Assembly: GCA_033063855.1 (NCBI GenBank) | Contig: CP093831.1 | Span: forward strand, 16,306,001 to 16,370,000 | Direction of reading: 5' to 3' | DNA length: 64,000 nucleotides | From: Smittia aterrima | Taxonomy: Eukaryota; Arthropoda; Insecta; Diptera; Chironomidae | Part shown: positions 58,601 through 64,000 of the stretch, one piece after another | Layout: each line of letters starts with the position of its first letter | Position numbering within the stretch: position 1 is the first letter of the stretch | The notes under the pieces: model-generated | What the model was told of the DNA's origin: nothing | Databases searched by the model: none | The model's input: the letters and a program-made list of their open reading frames with translations, nothing else | Translations under genes and position numbers: made by a program

Positions 58601-61568
58601 TTGGTTTTCTCAGGGCAAAAGTCTTCCTAAGGTTTGCCCTTTCTTATGCCTGACAAATCCCGAACATAAACATCCATTTCCTCCTTCGCCTTTTATTGCC
58701 CGAGTGAGCTTCTCCGAGATTTAAATCAGAAATTCCTTTCTAACCGAATTTCCTTCTTTGAACCATAAAGTCAAGTAAAAAATTGTTAGAATATGACAAA
58801 GTCTGATAACTTACATATTTTTCCAGTAAAGCCGCATAATGTAGATTGACTTTCCTCTTCCCCAGCTCGTTTGTATTAAAAATAGAGGCATTACCAAGGC
58901 GCAGAGACGCTTCGAATCTTATTCGTCCTTGTGCTGTATGGTATGAAATAAATTGGAAATAAAAAATCATTTGAATAAAGTTTTTTTTTTATTTCTGATC
59001 CGAAACTATGAGAATATGGTAGCGAAGCTTTCAAGGACTTAGCGTTCAACGCCAGAGAGAAAGTTCATGTGGAAATCCGAAAGAGTTTGCCAAACAATTT
59101 ATGACTTGCAAATGCTACGAGACGAATAAATATTTATTCATTCAAATCGATTCTAAGTAGTTACAACTTTTTAATGATCTGACACTCGTCGTATAACCGT
59201 CATTACATTGATACGATCAAGTTATTTAGCCTTTGCGATAAGATTTGTTGTTTATTGGCGTCTATCAAACTTCCAAACGTTTAAACTATTTGCTGTCATC
59301 GTCGTTGCCAACGAACACTTAAGATTTTATGTGGGAGAAAGCGTTTGCTGTGAAGACATTTTAGTTTTACGATACAAATAAAATTGAGACTTAACATCAC
59401 TTCTTATCATTCTCGCCGCTAAGGACAACAAATGTTGTCATAAAGGATTTCGTCTTCCTCTTTCTCTCTCACTCACTTTTCTCATGGCGTGGAACGACAA
59501 TGTGATACAAATTGAGTTTCATCGAGGATGAGAAATTATCATCATTTACCTAGCTCATTGTTTTGATGGCACCTGCACAACTCAATGTTATTAAGATCGT
59601 TGAAACATTTACTCGCGCATTCGTAAGAGTCTAGGCTGTCATCGGTTGACGTCGAGTCTTTTGATAAATTACATTCTGGAAGACGAAGAAATCTCATTTC
59701 ACGCAACGATTTTGATACAATCGCTTCCTTACCGTTTTCGTCATCTAAAAATTCGTGAGTTTCACACTTATTGCCTCGATATCCATAAGGGCACACACAT
59801 TCCACGTTAACATCTCCTATGTGCCTGGTGAACAAAGGTAGAGTTGAGTAATTGCTATTTTATCAACACAAAGGGATCATGAATTACTTGCACACGCCAC
59901 CATTCTCGCAAAGCTTTTTGGTGCACAGCGGGCCTTTACTGCAATCCTCGCCAGAATATCCATCAAAGCATTGACAGTAATAAGATCTGAAATGAAGATT
60001 ATAGAAATGTTTAAAGCGACTCCCCGTCACGAATGAAATATTTCCTTATGCTCGTGGTGTTTGAACTGTCAAAGCGAAACTCGCTCGAGAGAGAAAGTGA
60101 AATATCTTCGTTCAATTTAAATGTTTACATCACAAAGGTAATTCGAAGGAATTTGTAAAATCCGTTTATTTATGGTTGAAAGAATTGGGTGAGTCTTGTG
60201 ATGTGAATACGACGTAAAAAAATTATTTTCCTTTGAAATTATTCTCCTGACGAAAGCGAGAGTCAAAGAAATTTCTTCTTATGACGTTAACATCGTCATA
60301 ATACAATTGTTTCTTGTGCCTTTTCTCGAGGGCTTGTCGAGTCGACCTTACTTTGTATAATGGACAACCTGACCCCTCCAGCTTTTCTCGAGATTTAAAG
60401 AAAGTTCTGTTTTCAATATTTCTTTCGAAATGTGTTAGGAGATCTCTTACAAAGTCGTCAGCGCCAAAGGTCGTAACCCTTCTTCAAAGCTGCGTGAAGC
60501 AGCAAATTTAATTTTCTGCCACAGAGCACCATGAACACAATGTTTTCTTTAAAGCCATTCATCGCGACTCGCTTCACATTTAAATGAACTCTAGCAAAGT
60601 CAATTCAAGTTTTTTTTAATGTAAATAGAATATTGAAGATTCAACAATTTCCAACTTTTCCTTGATAAACCATAAATCACAAAATGAAAACTTCATCGCT
60701 TTCAAGAAGAATAAAAAACTTATCCTTATTAAAAAGAAAATGATAATAGCTAATTTAAAAAGCTCTTTAGTTGAATGGAAAATATTTTCTCTCTCTCTTA
60801 GTCTTGACAGGAACTTTCAACTTATCTCTTATCTCCTTCGAACCGAAACATTTTAAATTATTTAAACTTTCGCAGTCTTCTCTCGAGCTAGTTCATTATC
60901 GTCGTCGCCTTTTCAATCATTATCACGTCATCAGAGTTTATAATGAGTTTAAAATATTTTTAATGTGACACTTACGAGTGATTTTGTGCAGCGAAACAGT
61001 TACCGTTGAAGCTACATCGCATTGCGTTGCACTGATATGACTTGGGAGTGTCGACCTCGTATGTGATGTTGAATCCGTAAACATCGAGTAAGTGATCCAT
61101 CACACGCAAATGTGTTCCGAAAAGATTATCGAGCTGAAATCTAATCTCGAGGAATGGAGAATTCGATTGAACTGATGCAGTTCTCGTGACGTTCTCCTCT
61201 TTCACTATCGTCTCTGTCTCACTTGGAACTTTGAAGTCGTCGCTATAGTACAGATATTCCTTGAATGTCAATCCACTCAGGACATATTGTTGTGTCAGAT
61301 AAACGAAAATCGAGGCGTTTGGTGATCCCCAGAATGACGAGGCGTCAATAATCCACACGCACGAGATTGGCACATAGAATGGATTTGGAAACTGTGGCGT
61401 CTGAATGATGCCATGCTTCTCGGTCAGAACTCCGCCACATGGATTGGCTGCTATTGGATATTTTGTTAGCACCATCGTGGTAGGCGAGGCCGAAGCGACT
61501 CGCAAAGTATTTTTACATTTGGCGAATATTACGGCCAAGATGAAGTAAATTAATTTGTATAAATTCAT
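43601..61568 (-). CDS. Adhesion G protein-coupled receptor, CUB-EGF-SEA-Ig-Ig-HormR-GAIN-7TM
   Basis: Twenty-one coding exons (5' to 3'): 60976-61568, 59888-59986, 59550-59824, 58815-58933, 57143-57207, 56628-56790, 56198-56334, 55347-55452, 52913-53470, 52283-52417, 50659-50775, 50377-50579, 49501-49650, 48712-48894, 48510-48648, 48224-48439, 45448-46028, 45211-45340, 44540-44678, 44025-44366, 43601-43965; 1604 residues, all phases match. Order: signal peptide (1-25), CUB (44-173), two EGF-like (about 178-275), Cys-rich linker, SEA-like (about 323-438), Ig (439-519), Ig (540-628; Cys560/615), hormone-receptor domain (641-695), GAIN (about 705-1014) with a GPS-like end (four Cys, two Trp), seven helices (about 1020-1345), Ser/Thr/Asn/Gln-rich tail. 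Helix 3 and 4 are separated by about 80 Ser/Thr/Lys-rich residues. Orthology to fly CG15744 or vertebrate ADGRA is a guess. Ligand unknown. Confidence 0.82.
44965..44991. repeat. CT dinucleotide microsatellite
   Basis: Run of ct repeats inside an intron of the adhesion GPCR gene. A second one lies at about 50884-50912, also intronic. Confidence 0.7.
46029..48223 (-). other. Larger introns of the adhesion GPCR gene
   Basis: This 2.2 kb intron splits helix 2 and 3. Other long introns are 50776-52282, 53471-55346, 57208-58814 and 59987-60975. Open frames inside them on the plus strand (for example 46169-46465 and 46914-47324) lack domains and I do not call nested genes. Confidence 0.5.
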
Positions 61569-64000
61569 TTCACATTATCGTTTAAGATTTGTTATTGAGA
61601 CTTTTTGTGATGCTCCACTTCCTTCCGAATATTCAATTAAGCGGAATATTTATCATGACAACGAGAGATGAACTGTAATGAAAAACAGAAGAAGATGAAG
61701 TCGAGAATGCGAGAAATATGACAATTAGTTTAGAATTCAATTTTCGTTCGCGACAACATTTCATTTCCTTTTCTCATTTCGAGATTGCTTGGAGTCGACT
61801 TTTGATGAGCAAACACACAAGAATGAACCGAAGAGTAAACGGAAGCGTGGAAAGAAATAAACACGGCAATGGAAATTGCGGAAAATTAATTATTTTCGGC
61901 ACGAATCATCAATCTTTTGACTTCAGTGCCGCTCCATGGCAAAGCCTAATTTAAATTATTAATAAACTGGGCGTGAAATGGGACATTCAAATGATTCTTG
62001 CAAAAGGAAACCTTCGAAAGCTTTTCGAAATCATCGAGCGACAGATTTATTAAAGCGCTAAGTAGAATCCTCGAGGCGTCAAGTTGTCTGAATTAATGAA
62101 AAGACAATTTCGTCTTTCGCTTTTGGGGCCGCCGCCGCTTGTCAAAATATCTATCCTTCTCGTCAATTCATTGAAATATACAATTTTCGGTTTTTATTAC
62201 TTTTGACTTTCAACCCCTTTTTCCCTTTTCATTCCCGGAAAAACCCCAAAGACGATCAAGATGTAACTTCTTGTCTTTTAATTATTTTGATTGCTCTCAT
62301 GTCGGAAGCGAGCAAGTTTTTGTTGCGGAAATAAGTGTCAGAGAAAGTTTATGCGATGCTAATTAAAACTTATCAGGCATTTGATGATATAATTCGTTGG
62401 CAATCTCCAAAGTTTTTTGACCCAAGCAGTCGCTCAAACAGATCCCAATCATCTTCGGTTCTCTCTTTTTGGCTACGATTCGAAGCGAAAAGATTTTCAT
62501 TCGCTGTCAGATTTCTTCAACTTTCTTTCACGAAGAAATATAGAACAACTCAACAAACGGAGTTTATAGCGTTAGCAGTCAACTTTGACACTTTGCTCAC
62601 ATCAAAGTCGTTTTATATATAGCTTGGCTCAGCACAGCACATTGATTTGGAAGCTTCGTTTGTTCAAGGGAATAATTTAACGTAAGCAGCACTTTAAAAG
62701 TTTTTTGAAATATTTCTTGCTTGAGGTCTTGACATCAGAGCACGTCCTTTTTCCGTTGAGCCTTGATTGTCTCTTTTTACAAGAAAACTTGGAAACAAGA
62801 ATTTAAACTTTGAATAACATGTTTACGATCTCAATTACGTGAGTTCCCCAGTCAAAGGTACTCAACCCCATTAAAATGTAATTCGTTTGCTCAACAAAGA
62901 AACGAAACTTTATCTCGAGGTATTAAGCGGAGGCGAATGGACGTTGTTATAGTGGAAGGGAAATGTAAATTTTTTGTTCATAAAAGGTGCGAACCATCAT
63001 TGTCTCTCATCTTGTGTTGAAGTATGAAACGCTAAGAATTATTCCCGGGATGGCTGTAAAAACTTCTTCCTCGCCAAAAGCACAAAAAGTAATGTTAAGT
63101 CCAATGGAAGACTCAGCAGGAAAAAGGTTTTTATTATCGCTTGTTTTCATTTATGCTCCGACTTTTCTTTTTATTTGAGACCAATTAAGAGCGGAAAGAA
63201 TAATACTTTCTTTATTTCATCACATTTTTACAATTAATTTACTTTTAATTGTTCTACTTTTTCCCATTGGCTTGTAAATGAGGCGGAAAAATAACATTCG
63301 TTCATTCTCGAGCGTGTTTTCTTAGGGGAGCGAAAAACTTTCCGAAAAGTTCTCACTCGAGATGGGAAATGAACGTGACGGTAAGTTCGAAGGGAAAGTT
63401 GCAACGCTGCTGCTTCGACAATGCCTCACACATAAATTTTGAGGCAGAGCCCTCGGAATTCAAATTTTTATCTCACTTCTTTTTCTCACGAACGCCTAGT
63501 CTCGTCTGCTCCACTTAAGAAAGCTTCGATAAGAAAAACTTTTCTTCCTTTAAATAACCTTCCTCTCTCTCTCTCACTTTCCCTCAATGAGCGTCTGTGG
63601 CCCTCAAATGAATAATAAAAATTTTAATTCCGGATTTTTTCTTTACTTCGTCGGGCCACAATGTTTAGCAACACCCGGAAGTCATAAAATCATCCAAAAT
63701 ACTCGTTCGCCTTCCTCTTCGATTCCCTCCTTCTTTGTCGCTTTGTCGTAAAAAAATGCTTCTCAGCAGTAAAAAATAATTGGTTCACGCGTCACCAAAT
63801 GTAAGTCGACAATTCTCTTCTCGTCTTCATCGTCCAATGAATATTTCTTCTCGACAATTTCACTTTGATTTTATCACTTATTGATTAAATCGATTTTCAT
63901 TCAAATTTTCTGAAATATGTCTTCGAAATATGTCGACCCTTGATCCCCGTCAAATGCATCATAAAACACTGACGCGGTTTCCTTTAGAAAGGAACGAAAA
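61569..64000. other. Upstream region of the adhesion GPCR gene
   Basis: 2.4 kb of non-coding sequence holding the 5' leader and promoter of the minus-strand receptor. No gene supported; ct-rich tracts near 63.56 kb. Confidence 0.5.

Overview
The window looks like nuclear DNA of an insect, most likely a fly of the lower Diptera (midge or mosquito grade). It is AT-rich, with short GT-AG introns of about 48-70 bases among longer ones. The genes are animal genes with clear fly counterparts: Pendulin (importin alpha), tejas, sugar-free frosting (SAD kinase), a vacuolar ATPase proteolipid and insect-type odorant receptors. No bacterial, viral or CRISPR-like system was seen. I built the exon models by hand. 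In every multi-exon model below, exon phases match and the total coding length is a multiple of three.

Layout, left to right. Bases 1-1.5 kb hold two isolated exons: a cGMP-dependent protein kinase exon (+) and an ABCC transporter exon (-). No partner exons for either lie elsewhere in the window. A long non-coding stretch follows. At 7.3-9.1 kb is tejas (LOTUS plus Tudor, piRNA/germline) on the minus strand, with a decayed RBR-type RING fragment diverging from it at 9.4 kb. At 14-17.7 kb are two tandem coiled-coil genes of the DUF4795/QRICH2-like type, 90 bases apart. At 19.5-21.2 kb is Pendulin (-). At 23.1-28.9 kb is sugar-free frosting (+), in 13 coding exons.

From 30.8 to 40.3 kb there is a tandem odorant-receptor array (+): four intact five-exon genes, identical in the length of exons 1-4, with at least three relics among them. 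One relic is interrupted by a purine/pyrimidine minisatellite. A V-ATPase subunit c gene (+) follows at 41.1-41.8 kb. The right third (43.6-61.6 kb) is one large minus-strand adhesion GPCR gene: 21 coding exons and 1604 residues, ordered CUB, two EGF-like, SEA-like, two Ig, hormone-receptor domain, GAIN/GPS, seven transmembrane helices and a long tail.

The genes do not form one pathway. They are a typical mix of neighbours in a compact insect genome, plus one rapidly evolving receptor cluster. The most unusual things are the adhesion GPCR (domain order, a GPS without the usual cleavage tripeptide, an approximately 80-residue second intracellular loop), the dynamic receptor array, a GC-AG intron in the second DUF4795 gene, and the two orphan exons at the left edge.
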